From Bacillota bacterium (GTDB lineage Bacteria > Bacillota > UBA4882 > UBA8346), in NCBI GenBank assembly GCA_023394955.1, contig JAEWZY010000018.1:48905-112904 (forward strand): a DNA stretch of 64,000 bases, in the 5' to 3' direction. The notes below the pieces were generated by a model. It was not told where the DNA came from. It did not search any database and saw nothing but the letters and a program-made list of their open reading frames with translations. The translations under genes were made by a program, and so were the position numbers. Below are positions 49,755 to 58,956 of this stretch, one piece after another (the stretch's first letter is position 1; the number at the start of each line of letters is the position of its first letter).

Positions 49755-52286
49755 ATGAAAATTGCCTTTTCAACTCTGGGTTGTCCCGATTTCAGTTGGT
49801 CTGATATTTACTCCATGGCCAAAGACCTCGGCTTTGACGGGATCGAAATCCGCGGGTTAGGTAATGAGATCTTCGCCGTCAAGGCACAACCGTTTACCGA
49901 AAGTCAATTGCCGGAGACGAAAAAGAAACTGTCCGAGTTGCATTTGAAAATACCTTGCCTCTCTTCCGGTTGTTGCCTCAAGTTCGCTGAAAAGGCTGAT
50001 CAAAACTATCAGGAGATCATGGAGTATATCTCACTCGCAGCTAGGCTTGGGACTCCCTACATCCGGATTTTGGCTGATCTTGAACCGCAACCTCTGGGGG
50101 AAGTCGATGACGAAGTAGTCTTGGCCGCTTTAGAACGTCTTGTTCCGGTTGCGGAATCAAAAGGAGTGACTTTGCTGGTTGAGACTAACGGCGTCTACAC
50201 CGATACTAGCCGTCTACGTAAGCTCCTCGATAGTCTGGCCAGCGATGCTGTGGGAGCTTTGTGGGATGCCCATCATCCTTTCCGCTATGCGGGCGAAGTC
50301 CCCGGCAAAACCGTAGAGAACCTCGGCGCTTATATCAAACATGTCCATATTAAAGATTCCATAATGGAAAATGGCAAGACTTACTACCGCTTGATGGGCG
50401 AGGGCGATTTGCCGATCGACGCTATCATACTCGCGCTGCGCTCCATTAACTATGACGGCTATGTTTCTTTGGAATGGGTCAAACGTTGGGCTGCCGAACT
50501 TGATGACGCAGGTGTTGTCTTCCCCCATTTTGCAAACTATATGAGCCGCTACCTGGAAAGCCAAACTGCTAAAGGCCGTCTTTTCGATAATAACGTCAAA
50601 ACCGGGAAGTATATTTGGGAGAAGGATAGCCTGATCGACCTGACATTCCCTCAGGTATTGGACAGGGTCGTTGACGAGTTTCCGCATCAGTATGCTTTTC
50701 GTTATACTACCTTAGATTACACCCGGACTTACTCCGAATTCCGGGACGATGTGGATAACTTTGCCCGTTCCCTGATTGCCCTTGGGGTTAAGCCGGGAGA
50801 CCATGTAGCGATTTGGGCGACTAATGTTCCTCAATGGTTCATTACCTTTTGGGCTACTACCAAGATCGGCGCTGTTCTAGTCACTGTAAACACAGCTTAT
50901 AAAATTTATGAAGCCGAATATTTGCTCCGCCAGTCGGACACTCACACGCTGGTAATGGTCGACGGTTATAAGGATTCCGACTATGTTAGCATCATGAAGG
51001 AACTCTGTCCCGAACTTGAAACTTCCGAGGCGGGGAAAGCACTGCGCTTAAAGAGGCTGCCTTTCTTGCGCAACATTATTACCGTGGATTCGAAGCAGCA
51101 AGGTTGCTTAACCTGGGATGAAGCCATGGCCCTCTCCGAACGGGTCCCGGTTGAAGAAGTATATCGCCGGGCGATTTCCCTCAATAGGCATGATGTCTGT
51201 AACATGCAGTATACCTCGGGAACAACCGGTTTTCCTAAAGGGGTAATGCTCACCCATTATAATGTAGTTAATAACGGTAAATGTATCGGCGACTGTATGG
51301 ACCTATCAACAGCCGACCGGATGTTGATCCATGTGCCGATGTTCCACTGCTTCGGCATGGTGCTGGCGATGACTGCTGCCATGACCCATGGCGCTACCAT
51401 GTCTCCGATACCTTATTTTTCACCGAAGCAATCACTGGCTTGCATTAATCAGGAGAAGATCACCACCTGCCATGGGGTTCCCACCATGTTCATCGCCATG
51501 TTGGAACATGAGGATTTTGCAAAGACCGACTGCTCTCAGATGCGGACCGGGATTATGGCGGGGAGCCCTTGTCCGGTCAAGGTGATGCAGGATGTGGTTG
51601 ATAAAATGAATATGAAAGAGATTACTATCGTCTTCGGCCAGACCGAATCGTCTCCCGGATGCACTCAGAGCCGGGTAGACGATTCGGTAGAATTGCGGGT
51701 CAGTACTGTAGGCCGGGCTTTGCCCGGCGTGGAATGTAAGATTGTCGACCCTGCAACCGGGAAGGATTTGCCGCCCAACACCGATGGCGAATTTGTGGCC
51801 CGCGGTTATAATATTATGAAAGGCTATTATAAGATGCCCGAAGCGACAGCGGCTGCCATTGATGAAAACGGATGGCTGCATACCGGTGATCTCGCTCGCT
51901 GCGATGAAAACGGATATTTTAAGATTACCGGACGGATTAAGGATATGATCATCCGTGGCGGTGAGAATATCTATCCCAAGGAAATTGAGGATTTTATCTA
52001 TACCCATCCCAAGGTGAAAGATGTTCAGGTAATCGGTGTGCCCGATGAACAGTACGGCGAGGAGATAATGGCCTGCGTAATTTTGAAAGATGGAATGACC
52101 ATGACCGCTGATGAACTTAAGGACTATGTCCGTTCTCATATGGCTAAGCATAAAACACCGCGTTACGTTGATTTTGTAACCGAATTTCCGATGAATGCCG
52201 CTGGAAAGATTATGAAATACAAGATGCGTGAGGGAGCTGTTGAAAAGCTTGGACTTCAAACAGCAAACCGGATTGAAACCGCATAA
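49755..52286 (+). CDS. sugar-phosphate isomerase/epimerase-like TIM barrel fused to acyl-CoA synthetase
   Basis: 843 residues. Residues 1-275 are an AP-endonuclease-2-type TIM barrel (KIAFSTLGCPDFSW, GFDGIEIRG) with metal ligands visible in LLVETNG (Glu ~143), LWDAHH (Asp ~171), HVHIKD (His ~196) and VSLEW (Glu ~239). Residues 285-843 are an AMP-forming acyl-CoA synthetase: P-loop YTSGTTGFPKGVMLTH, VFGQTESSPG, GWLHTGDLARCDENGYFKITGRIKDMI, GENIYPKEIE and the catalytic Lys near AAGKIMKYKMRE. Acid plus ATP plus CoA gives acyl-CoA. The substrate is not evident. The T-box ends 180 bp upstream; the RBS is AAGGAGG. Continuous frame without a stop or frameshift, so the fusion is real in the sequence. 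Confidence 0.85.
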   Translation: MKIAFSTLGCPDFSWSDIYSMAKDLGFDGIEIRGLGNEIFAVKAQPFTESQLPETKKKLSELHLKIPCLSSGCCLKFAEKADQNYQEIMEYISLAARLGTPYIRILADLEPQPLGEVDDEVVLAALERLVPVAESKGVTLLVETNGVYTDTSRLRKLLDSLASDAVGALWDAHHPFRYAGEVPGKTVENLGAYIKHVHIKDSIMENGKTYYRLMGEGDLPIDAIILALRSINYDGYVSLEWVKRWAAELDDAGVVFPHFANYMSRYLESQTAKGRLFDNNVKTGKYIWEKDSLIDLTFPQVLDRVVDEFPHQYAFRYTTLDYTRTYSEFRDDVDNFARSLIALGVKPGDHVAIWATNVPQWFITFWATTKIGAVLVTVNTAYKIYEAEYLLRQSDTHTLVMVDGYKDSDYVSIMKELCPELETSEAGKALRLKRLPFLRNIITVDSKQQGCLTWDEAMALSERVPVEEVYRRAISLNRHDVCNMQYTSGTTGFPKGVMLTHYNVVNNGKCIGDCMDLSTADRMLIHVPMFHCFGMVLAMTAAMTHGATMSPIPYFSPKQSLACINQEKITTCHGVPTMFIAMLEHEDFAKTDCSQMRTGIMAGSPCPVKVMQDVVDKMNMKEITIVFGQTESSPGCTQSRVDDSVELRVSTVGRALPGVECKIVDPATGKDLPPNTDGEFVARGYNIMKGYYKMPEATAAAIDENGWLHTGDLARCDENGYFKITGRIKDMIIRGGENIYPKEIEDFIYTHPKVKDVQVIGVPDEQYGEEIMACVILKDGMTMTADELKDYVRSHMAKHKTPRYVDFVTEFPMNAAGKIMKYKMREGAVEKLGLQTANRIETA

Positions 52287-52328
52287 GGTAATTTTAGCGG
52301 ATAATTAGGGAACGGTTCGAATCAGAAT

Positions 52329-52360
52329 CGGCGGGACATGAAGGAACATGTCCCCGCCCG
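52329..52360. terminator. GC-rich hairpin between convergent genes
   Basis: GGCGGG-ACATG pairs with CATGT-CCCCGCC around an AAGGAA loop. Weak T tract (TGTTT) on the plus side. Confidence 0.5.
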
Positions 52361-52395
52361 TGTTTAATATCCGGGAACAAGCTAAGATCCTGGAT

Positions 52396-53763
52396 TCACC
52401 TTTGAACCATTGGAGCATATTGCCGCCTAGGACAAACGCTTTTATAAGCGGGTCTGATAATTTTTCCGGCATTGACAATCTCTTCGAGCCGATGGGCGCT
52501 CCAGCCGACGATTCTGGAAATGGCGAAGATTGGTGTGAATAATTCAGGCGGAATATTGAGCATCCGGTAAACAAGGCCTGAATAGAAATCCACATTGGCA
52601 CTGACCCCTTTATACATCTTCCGGACGTTAGAGATAATTTCCGGAGCCAATTTTTCTACCTTGGCATAAAGATGGTACTCGTCTTCCAACCCTTTTTCCT
52701 TGGCAAGTCTGGCAGCATACTCTTTTAAAATATTTGCCCGCGGATCAGATATGGAATAAACAGCATGGCCGATACCATAGATGAGTCCGGAACGGTCAAA
52801 AGCTTCCTTGTTGAGAATTTTTAATAGATAATCTCCGATTTCCCGTTCATCAGTCCAGTCTCTTAGCTTCAGTTCCATATCTTCAAACATCTCAACGACC
52901 TTGATGTTTGCTCCTCCATGCCGCGGCCCTTTGAGAGAACCAAGGGCTGCAGCCATTACCGAGTAAGTGTCGGTTCCGGAGGAAGTAACGACATGGGTTA
53001 CAAAGGAAGAGTTATTTCCGCCACCGTGCTCCGCGTGAAGCACTAGCGCTAGGTCGAGTAAAGTGGCTTCAAGTTTGGAATAGCCGCTATCCGGCCTCAG
53101 GAGGTGAAGAATGGTTTCAGCGGTGCTCAACTCCGGTTGCGGGCTATGAATATAAAGACTGTTATTACCATGGTAATGAGAAAATGCTTGGTAACCGTAG
53201 ACGGCCAGTGACGGAAAGGCGGCGATAAGCTTGATACACTGTTTCAAGACATTTAAGACTGAAATATCCTCGGCATAATCGTCAAAACTATATAAAGCCA
53301 AAACGCTTCGGGCTAATCCGTTCATGATATCCTTACTAGGCGCTTTTAGAATTAGGTCCCGGGCAAAATCCTCCGGCAGCTTACGGTTTCGGGCTAATAA
53401 CTTACCAAAGTCTTGAAGTTCGCTTTGATTGGGAAGCGCGCCGTAAAGTAATAAATAACAGGTTTCTTCAAAACCAAAACGGCCTTCGCTCGTGAAACCA
53501 TTAACAAGATCTTGGATATTGACGCCCCGATAGAATAACTGTCCGGGAACGGGGACCATTTCATCTTCATTAATGATATAGGAATTGACTTCGCCGATTT
53601 CGGTCAGTCCGGCCAGGACCCCTTGACCATTAATATCGCGGAGTCCCCGTTTTACCTCATATTCACTGAATAACTGGGGATTAATATAATTGTTTTTCTT
53701 GACTAAATCTGATAACTTCGCAAGGGTATCGGTTTCATAATCGGAATTTATTAAATAGCCCAC
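52396..53763 (-). CDS. citrate synthase (citrate/2-methylcitrate synthase family)
   Basis: 455 residues. Condenses acetyl-CoA and oxaloacetate. Catalytic residues appear in LHAEHGGGNNSSF (His), YGIGHAVYSISDPRA (His) and SANVDFYSGLVY (Asp). FYRGVNIQDLV near residue 80 and RIVGWSAHRLEE near the end are also family marks. The N-terminal ~45 residues extend beyond typical short bacterial forms, as in many clostridial enzymes. No aconitase or isocitrate dehydrogenase is nearby. Starts at GTG with AAAGGAG 7 bases before. Re- versus si-type cannot be decided, but this is the classical gltA family. Confidence 0.92.
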   Translation of the reverse strand: MGYLINSDYETDTLAKLSDLVKKNNYINPQLFSEYEVKRGLRDINGQGVLAGLTEIGEVNSYIINEDEMVPVPGQLFYRGVNIQDLVNGFTSEGRFGFEETCYLLLYGALPNQSELQDFGKLLARNRKLPEDFARDLILKAPSKDIMNGLARSVLALYSFDDYAEDISVLNVLKQCIKLIAAFPSLAVYGYQAFSHYHGNNSLYIHSPQPELSTAETILHLLRPDSGYSKLEATLLDLALVLHAEHGGGNNSSFVTHVVTSSGTDTYSVMAAALGSLKGPRHGGANIKVVEMFEDMELKLRDWTDEREIGDYLLKILNKEAFDRSGLIYGIGHAVYSISDPRANILKEYAARLAKEKGLEDEYHLYAKVEKLAPEIISNVRKMYKGVSANVDFYSGLVYRMLNIPPELFTPIFAISRIVGWSAHRLEEIVNAGKIIRPAYKSVCPRRQYAPMVQR

Positions 53764-54079
53764 GGTTATGCTCCTTTTCTAGAACAAGGATTTACATCTT
53801 GATACGACTGATTTTATATTTATGTTAACATTGTTAGTTCGTTGTTAGTTCGTTTTTTGGGTCTATTTATCCTGCTACAAGAGGTTTGTAATTTTTAGCA
53901 GGGCAATCCTCCGGGTCAATTTCAATTGGTTAAGTAAAAACTGAGGAAAAGATTTAATGCGCAAAATGAACTGTTAGTGGTAGAATAAGATCAAAAAAGG
54001 AATACTTTGCGGTAAAAGCATAAACCTTACAGGAAGGCAAGGAATCTGGCGCCATGTGTTGTCTTGAGGGGAGTAACGC
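53764..54079. other. 316-bp region between divergent genes, with an 11-bp tandem repeat
   Basis: Holds upstream regions of citrate synthase and the HTH-nucleotidyltransferase gene. TTGTTAGTTCG is repeated exactly twice in tandem at 53831-53852. No gene and no consensus promoter pair recognised. Confidence 0.45.
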
Positions 54080-54979
54080 ATGAACAATATTATTGAATTA
54101 TTGGAAAGGTATGGGCCTTTAACTGGAAAAGAAATTATTGAAAAAACAAATATGAATGCGCTTCATTTATGGAGAATTTGCAATAACAACGCCGGAATTG
54201 TCTTAAGAACAGTTGGGAAAAGATATTTGCGCCTTGACAAGCAAGTTGGAGGATGGGCAAGACTCTCACCCTCTATTATTAGGGAGTTTTATAGTTATTC
54301 GATCATCGGTCTGGAGGGACAACTTCAAGCCATACTGATAAGGGCGGATCTGCTTCAACAAGAGATAATAGGGATTAGTAAAAAAAAGTATCAGCTGGCG
54401 CAAGCAGTGATGAAAAACGCAGTTGATTTTCAGGAAGATTCACAGCTCATTCTGGCCAATGCTTGCTTTATAATTGCTGGGGATGTGGCCTATGAAATGG
54501 CCCATTTGGAACCCAGGCCCGAACTTACTACCGGGGAATTAGTTAACGGATCGGATCTTGATATTGTAATCGTTACTGAAGGTTTACCTGATTATATTAC
54601 AAAAAGCCTTGACTCATCGATATACGCTCAAAAAGCGTATTTACTAAAAAACCCTAGTTGCAGGGAGGAGATCGATTATATTATTAAAACTATGTCAACT
54701 ATAAAAAGTCAACTAAAATTTGATTGTCTTAAATCGATGATCGCCTCAAAAGTGCTTTATGAAGGCAAATTTCTTTATGGAAATCTAGGACTTTTTAATG
54801 AGGTCAAAAAAATGATTGTTAAAGAAGGCGTTCCCGAAAGAATAGCTCTCATGGAAAAAAAGGCGGTAATCCACAGGGAGAACGCCAGATTACAGCTGCT
54901 AAAATGTGACGACTCGCTTTACAATGGAGAGATTATGAATTTGTTTTACACTAAGGAAGAAAATGAGGAGTTTTTATAA
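54080..54979 (+). CDS. HTH-nucleotidyltransferase-fold protein
   Basis: 299 residues. An N-terminal winged-helix-like segment (about 1-55: GPLTGKEIIEKTNMNALHLWRICNN) is followed by a helical region and, at about residue 155-165, NGSDLDIVIV, the G-S-x-D-x-D signature of Pol-beta-type nucleotidyltransferases. A long helical C-terminus follows. The combination of HTH and minimal nucleotidyltransferase is seen in regulatory or toxin-antitoxin-like proteins, but I do not recognise this family. Clean ribosome site GAGGGGAG and its own terminator point to a genuine single gene. Confidence 0.55.
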   Translation: MNNIIELLERYGPLTGKEIIEKTNMNALHLWRICNNNAGIVLRTVGKRYLRLDKQVGGWARLSPSIIREFYSYSIIGLEGQLQAILIRADLLQQEIIGISKKKYQLAQAVMKNAVDFQEDSQLILANACFIIAGDVAYEMAHLEPRPELTTGELVNGSDLDIVIVTEGLPDYITKSLDSSIYAQKAYLLKNPSCREEIDYIIKTMSTIKSQLKFDCLKSMIASKVLYEGKFLYGNLGLFNEVKKMIVKEGVPERIALMEKKAVIHRENARLQLLKCDDSLYNGEIMNLFYTKEENEEFL

Positions 54980-55003
54980 GCAGTACTTGTTAAAACAAAA
55001 AAG

Positions 55004-55039
55004 AAGGGGTGCTGTAAACTTTGGAGCAACCCCTTTTTA
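55004..55039 (+). terminator. rho-independent terminator
   Basis: GGGGT/ACCCC extended by GCT/AGC with one bulged base, followed by TTTTT; ends the HTH-nucleotidyltransferase gene and faces nagB. Confidence 0.8.
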
Positions 55040-55057
55040 GTTTAGCTTCATAGGTTT

Positions 55058-55870
55058 TCAAAGCCCATAATCGTGTTTTAATTTTTCAACATGAATATAA
55101 TGGTCAATATGTTCAAGTTTTGAAGCGGCCTCCTGATCGAGCACAACCGTAATCGCTCCACTGTGTAGTTGAATGGCTGAAGCAGTGATTTGAGACGTGA
55201 TAGGCCCTTCGAGACATTTTGCCACTACATCGGCTTTCTTGGCGTCATTAACAATCATCAGGATATTTTTAGCCTCAAGAATGGTTCCAATTCCCATGGT
55301 TATAGCAAAATGGGGCATTTGGTCCCGGTGGATATCCGCTTTTTTGTAGAAAGCTTCGTAATTATCATCCAGAGTCTGCTCTGTTAACGCCTGGATTCTG
55401 GTCCTTGAGCCGAGAGACGATCCTGGTTCGTTGAAGCCCCAATGACCGTCGCGACCAAGACCTAAAAGCTGCAGATCAATTCCCCCAACCTTGTTAATCT
55501 CATCTTCATACCACTTGCAGAAGGCATCCGGTTCCTTGGCGAGGCCGTTGGGAATATGGATATTTTCTTTTTTTACATTAATATGTTTAAAAAGTTCCTC
55601 ATGCATAAACCGAGCATAACTCTGATCGGAACTATATGGTTTTTCCAGATCCATTCCTATTCCATAATACTCATCAAGATTAAAAGTTCTGACCCGGGAA
55701 AAATCAAGACCTTCATGATGCATTCCGATCAGTTTTTGGTATATGCCGATTGGAGTGGCTCCGGTCGCTAGTCCAAGTACACAATCGGGTTTCGTTTTTA
55801 CAAAATCGGCAATTTTCTCCGCGGCATAGTTGCTAATTTCTGAATAATTTTCTCTAATAATAATATCCAT
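55058..55870 (-). CDS. nagB: glucosamine-6-phosphate deaminase
   Basis: 270 residues from the ATG at 55870, whose product MDIIIRENYSEISNYAAEKI aligns with the usual NagB start. It converts glucosamine-6-phosphate to fructose-6-phosphate and ammonia. Key motifs: LGLATGATPIGIYQKLI, TFNLDEYYGI, LLGLGRDGHWGFNEPGSSLGSRTR with the catalytic His. The frame is open to 55960, but the extra N-terminal 30 residues have no counterpart; a possible start at 55882 abuts AGAAGGA. No nagA is nearby. Confidence 0.92.
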   Translation of the reverse strand: MDIIIRENYSEISNYAAEKIADFVKTKPDCVLGLATGATPIGIYQKLIGMHHEGLDFSRVRTFNLDEYYGIGMDLEKPYSSDQSYARFMHEELFKHINVKKENIHIPNGLAKEPDAFCKWYEDEINKVGGIDLQLLGLGRDGHWGFNEPGSSLGSRTRIQALTEQTLDDNYEAFYKKADIHRDQMPHFAITMGIGTILEAKNILMIVNDAKKADVVAKCLEGPITSQITASAIQLHSGAITVVLDQEAASKLEHIDHYIHVEKLKHDYGL

Positions 55871-56064
55871 GCATACATTCATTCCTTCTGTATTTTTATG
55901 TTGTCTGAACAATTCCAAATAACCAGTGGATAGGATTGATCTTTGTTGCAAGCTGTTCACTTTAATATTATATACTTTCTATTCTATTTCCAAAAGATAT
56001 TTTTACTTAAAATTTTTCTAAACATCCGGAAAGAGAAAACGACCTTTACTTGGGTTTTACTTTG

Positions 56065-56111
56065 TTGCATCAATGCTTATTGTTTAGTATAATATAAGTT
56101 GCAAATGCAAC
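56065..56111 (+). promoter_or_regulatory. promoter with palindromic operator for the MarR-type gene
   Basis: TTGCAT (56065-56070), 17 bp, TATAAT (56088-56093). Right after the -10 box lies the palindrome GTTGCA-AA-TGCAAC (56098-56111), at the transcription start. The -35 box contains another GTTGCA half-site. This is the typical placement for MarR autorepression. Confidence 0.75.
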
Positions 56112-56199
56112 TATATGTCGGCCGGCAAACCAGAAAATTTACTGTCAAATTCAGGTTTAATATTGTTCCTTTAAAATTTTTCAGAAAGGGTGATCCGTA

Positions 56200-56649
56200 T
56201 TGAGCGGCGATAGTTCGTCCATTGGCCGTTGGATATCTATTCTTTATCGTTACCGCCAAAACTATTTGGGTAAGAGGTTGGACCCTTTTAATATTGGGAG
56301 CGGGCAATATTTTTTTTTATTGGTTTTATCTAAAAATCACAGCATTAGCCAAGAGGGACTTTCGGATTTTTTAAAGATTGATAAAGCCACTACCGCTAAA
56401 GCTATCAAAAAATTGGAGGATGAAGGTTATGTAGCCCGGGAGGTGGATGCCATGGATAAACGGGCTTACCTGGTTTATTTGACCCAAAAGGGCTGGGAGG
56501 CGCTGCCGTTTATTGAAAAATACATTAAAGACTGGGAGCACCTAGTCACTGCCGGCCTCTCGGAAAGTGAAAGCCAGTTGATTGAAGGGCTCTTGGGAAA
56601 GATGGCTCAAAATGCATGCCAGATAAAAGAGATGGGCTATGGGGCCTAA
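56200..56649 (+). CDS. MarR-family transcriptional regulator
   Basis: 149 residues. Winged helix with SISQEGLSDFLKIDKATTAKAIKKLEDEGYVAREVDAMDKRAYLVYLTQKG, including the wing D-x-R motif (DKRAY). Starts at TTG, 6 bases from GGGTGA. The operator-overlapped promoter upstream implies autoregulation. The MATE exporter gene follows by 156 bp in the same direction and is a probable target, a frequent MarR-MATE pairing. Confidence 0.9.
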   Translation: MSGDSSSIGRWISILYRYRQNYLGKRLDPFNIGSGQYFFLLVLSKNHSISQEGLSDFLKIDKATTAKAIKKLEDEGYVAREVDAMDKRAYLVYLTQKGWEALPFIEKYIKDWEHLVTAGLSESESQLIEGLLGKMAQNACQIKEMGYGA

Positions 56650-56805
56650 GTACTGTTATGACGCTCTATGTTTCTAGTTTGAAATCGCGATGAAAGGTTT
56701 GATCAACCCATTTATTGAGGCAGGAAGTTAATTATAAGATCCGTACATATAAATAAGTTTCGTAGCTTTAGTCTTCATAACTAAGAATGAAAAAAGGAAA
56801 AGCAA

Positions 56806-58260
56806 TTGAAAAAATACAACATGATTCAAAAAATTAACGCAATAAGATGCCATTACACTAATGCGATGTGGCGCGAAATGATTCGGATAACTTGGCCGGC
56901 CTTTGTTGAACTGGTGATGTCAACTTTATTCGGAATGGTCGATATGGCTATGGTCGGGCGCTTGGGACCGGCGGCTATTGCCGCGGTAGGGCTTACTAAT
57001 CAGCCTTTCATGCTGTTGATGGCGATTTTTGCTGCGGTCAACATCGGGGGAACAGCGTTGGTAGCCTGGAGCGTCGGGGCAAACAACATGAATAAGGCCA
57101 AGGCGGTAACCAGACAGATTATTGTCATGAATCTGATCTTGGGCTTTGTAATAAGCATCTTGGGAGTGTTAGCCGCGGATTCAATTGCCCGGTTTATGGG
57201 GGCCGGTCCTGATACCTTGAAAATGGCAAGGGATTATTTTCAAATAGTGGCTTCGGGATTAATCTTTCAGGCGGTGATGATGGGAATTACCGCTTGTTTA
57301 CGGGGAGCCGGCCAGACCAGGATCCCAATGGCGTATAATGTAGGCAGTAATTTATTGAATGTGTTTGGTAATTATGTGTTGATCTATGGCAAATGGGGTT
57401 TTCCCCGTTGGGGTGTGGCGGGAGCTGCCGTTTCGACTACTGCGGCTCGACTGATAGCTTGTTTAGCGGCTCTTTATTTTGTTTATCTATCGCGCCGTTC
57501 GGAGCTGAAGATCAGTATCAAAGATAATTACCGAATCGATCGGGAAATCATTAAAAAGCTCTTTGCCATCGGATTGCCTTCGGCAATGGAACAGTTTGTA
57601 TTGCAAAGCGGGTTAATGTTATTTGCCAAAATCGTTTCCGGCCTTGGGACCGCTGGGTTTGCTGCCCATCAAATCGGCCTTAATATCAGCGGTTTGTCGT
57701 TTTCACCAAGTATGGCATTTGGAGTGGCGGCGACTACTTTGGTTGGGCAGAGCCTCGGGGCGGGAGATACTGAAAAAGCGGAAAGGTATGCCCGTTTAGT
57801 AAGAAAAGTGGCGATGGTTACTGCTTGCATTATGGGTTTGATTTTTATTTTGTATTCACACCCATTGGCCCGCTTATATACCTCAGATTTAGCGGTGGCC
57901 GGCATGGCCGGCACAGTCTTGAAGATATTAGCCCTAGCCCAGCCGGGACAATCGACCCAACTTACTTTAGCCGGGGCTTTGCGTGGAGCGGGGGATACAA
58001 TGTATCCTTTATACTCGTCCATTATGGGGATTTGGGTTTTCCGGGTCGGCGCGACTTTTTTATTTGTGAACGTGTTTGGCTGGGGTTTAATTGGCGCTTG
58101 GATCGCATTGGTAACGGATCAGTATATTAGGTCCATCGTAATTTATCTCAGGTTTCGTTCAGGGAAATGGAAGTATATCAAAACTAGAATCGGCGAGGAG
58201 AAAATTGAAACCCCCAGCTGGATTAAGTTTATAATCGGAAAAATCAAAACGTATATCTGA
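56806..58260 (+). CDS. MATE-family multidrug exporter
   Basis: 484 residues, twelve helices. MATE motifs: ITWPAFVELVMSTLFGMVDMAMVGRLGPAAIAAVGLTNQPF in the first half and IGLPSAMEQFVLQSG, GAGDTEKAERYARL, LRGAGDTMYPLYSS in the second. It expels cationic drugs or metabolites by Na+ or H+ antiport. TTG start at 56806 after AAAAGGAAAAG; an ATG five codons later (56821) is the alternative. Confidence 0.93.
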   Translation: MKKYNMIQKINAIRCHYTNAMWREMIRITWPAFVELVMSTLFGMVDMAMVGRLGPAAIAAVGLTNQPFMLLMAIFAAVNIGGTALVAWSVGANNMNKAKAVTRQIIVMNLILGFVISILGVLAADSIARFMGAGPDTLKMARDYFQIVASGLIFQAVMMGITACLRGAGQTRIPMAYNVGSNLLNVFGNYVLIYGKWGFPRWGVAGAAVSTTAARLIACLAALYFVYLSRRSELKISIKDNYRIDREIIKKLFAIGLPSAMEQFVLQSGLMLFAKIVSGLGTAGFAAHQIGLNISGLSFSPSMAFGVAATTLVGQSLGAGDTEKAERYARLVRKVAMVTACIMGLIFILYSHPLARLYTSDLAVAGMAGTVLKILALAQPGQSTQLTLAGALRGAGDTMYPLYSSIMGIWVFRVGATFLFVNVFGWGLIGAWIALVTDQYIRSIVIYLRFRSGKWKYIKTRIGEEKIETPSWIKFIIGKIKTYI

Positions 58261-58344
58261 TCGTGATAGAATTCAGAATAAAATTGACTATAACAATAAA
58301 CGCTAAAATCCAATTTGATAGAGTAACTTTTAGGAGAATATAAA

Positions 58345-58737
58345 ATGAATTGGTTAAGAAGGTTTATGATGGGCCGGTATGGCGGTGACCAGCTTTCAAT
58401 GGCCTTGCTGATATTCTCGTTTTTATTGAATTTCACAGCTAGGTTAACCGATACTCCGTTCTTAATTTTGCTGGGCTATGTTTCTTCCGGATTAGCTGTT
58501 TTTAGAACTTTATCAAGAAATAAAGCGAAGCGTGGCATGGAAAATTACAAATTTTCCATGCTGATGAATCCTATATATTCCTGGTTCAAGGTAACGCGTA
58601 ATCGGATTCGAGACGCAAAATCTCATCAATATTTTACTTGCCCCAATTGTAGGCAGAGCTTACGGACGCCAAGGGGTAAAGGTAAAATTGTGGTAATTTG
58701 TCCGAAATGTAAAAGAGAATTTAAGGCAAAAACATAA
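58345..58737 (+). CDS. small membrane protein with C-terminal zinc ribbon
   Basis: 130 residues. Two helices (about 18-34 and 40-57) followed by a cytoplasmic basic linker and a four-cysteine ribbon, TCPNCRQSLRTPRGKGKIVVICPKCKREF. Such proteins are common in Firmicutes and are annotated only as zinc-ribbon or hypothetical. Good ribosome site (TAGGAGAA). No functional context. Confidence 0.65.
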   Translation: MNWLRRFMMGRYGGDQLSMALLIFSFLLNFTARLTDTPFLILLGYVSSGLAVFRTLSRNKAKRGMENYKFSMLMNPIYSWFKVTRNRIRDAKSHQYFTCPNCRQSLRTPRGKGKIVVICPKCKREFKAKT

Positions 58738-58956
58738 AAAAGATAAGAATATTTAGATTGAGAATATCGCGGCCATTTAGATTCCAACCGCAAACCCTTG
58801 CCTTTTAAGGAAAAAGAATAAACAAAAAAGGGATTTACGACTTTGTGGCCAAATATAAAAGTGACTTATGCTAGATTCAAGCCCAAAACCAGCGTATAAT
58901 TGGGGAGTGGATTTCAGGAAATAAAGGAATTAAGATTGATATGGCGGGAGAATCTA

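Noticed and set aside
51432..52259. 275-codon minus-strand ORF
   Set aside because: Entirely antisense to the acyl-CoA synthetase domain; a shadow of its codon usage.
52314..52323. GGTTCGAATC resembling a tRNA T-loop
   Set aside because: No acceptor, D or anticodon arm can be built around it; it overlaps the gap after the fusion gene and part of a GC hairpin.
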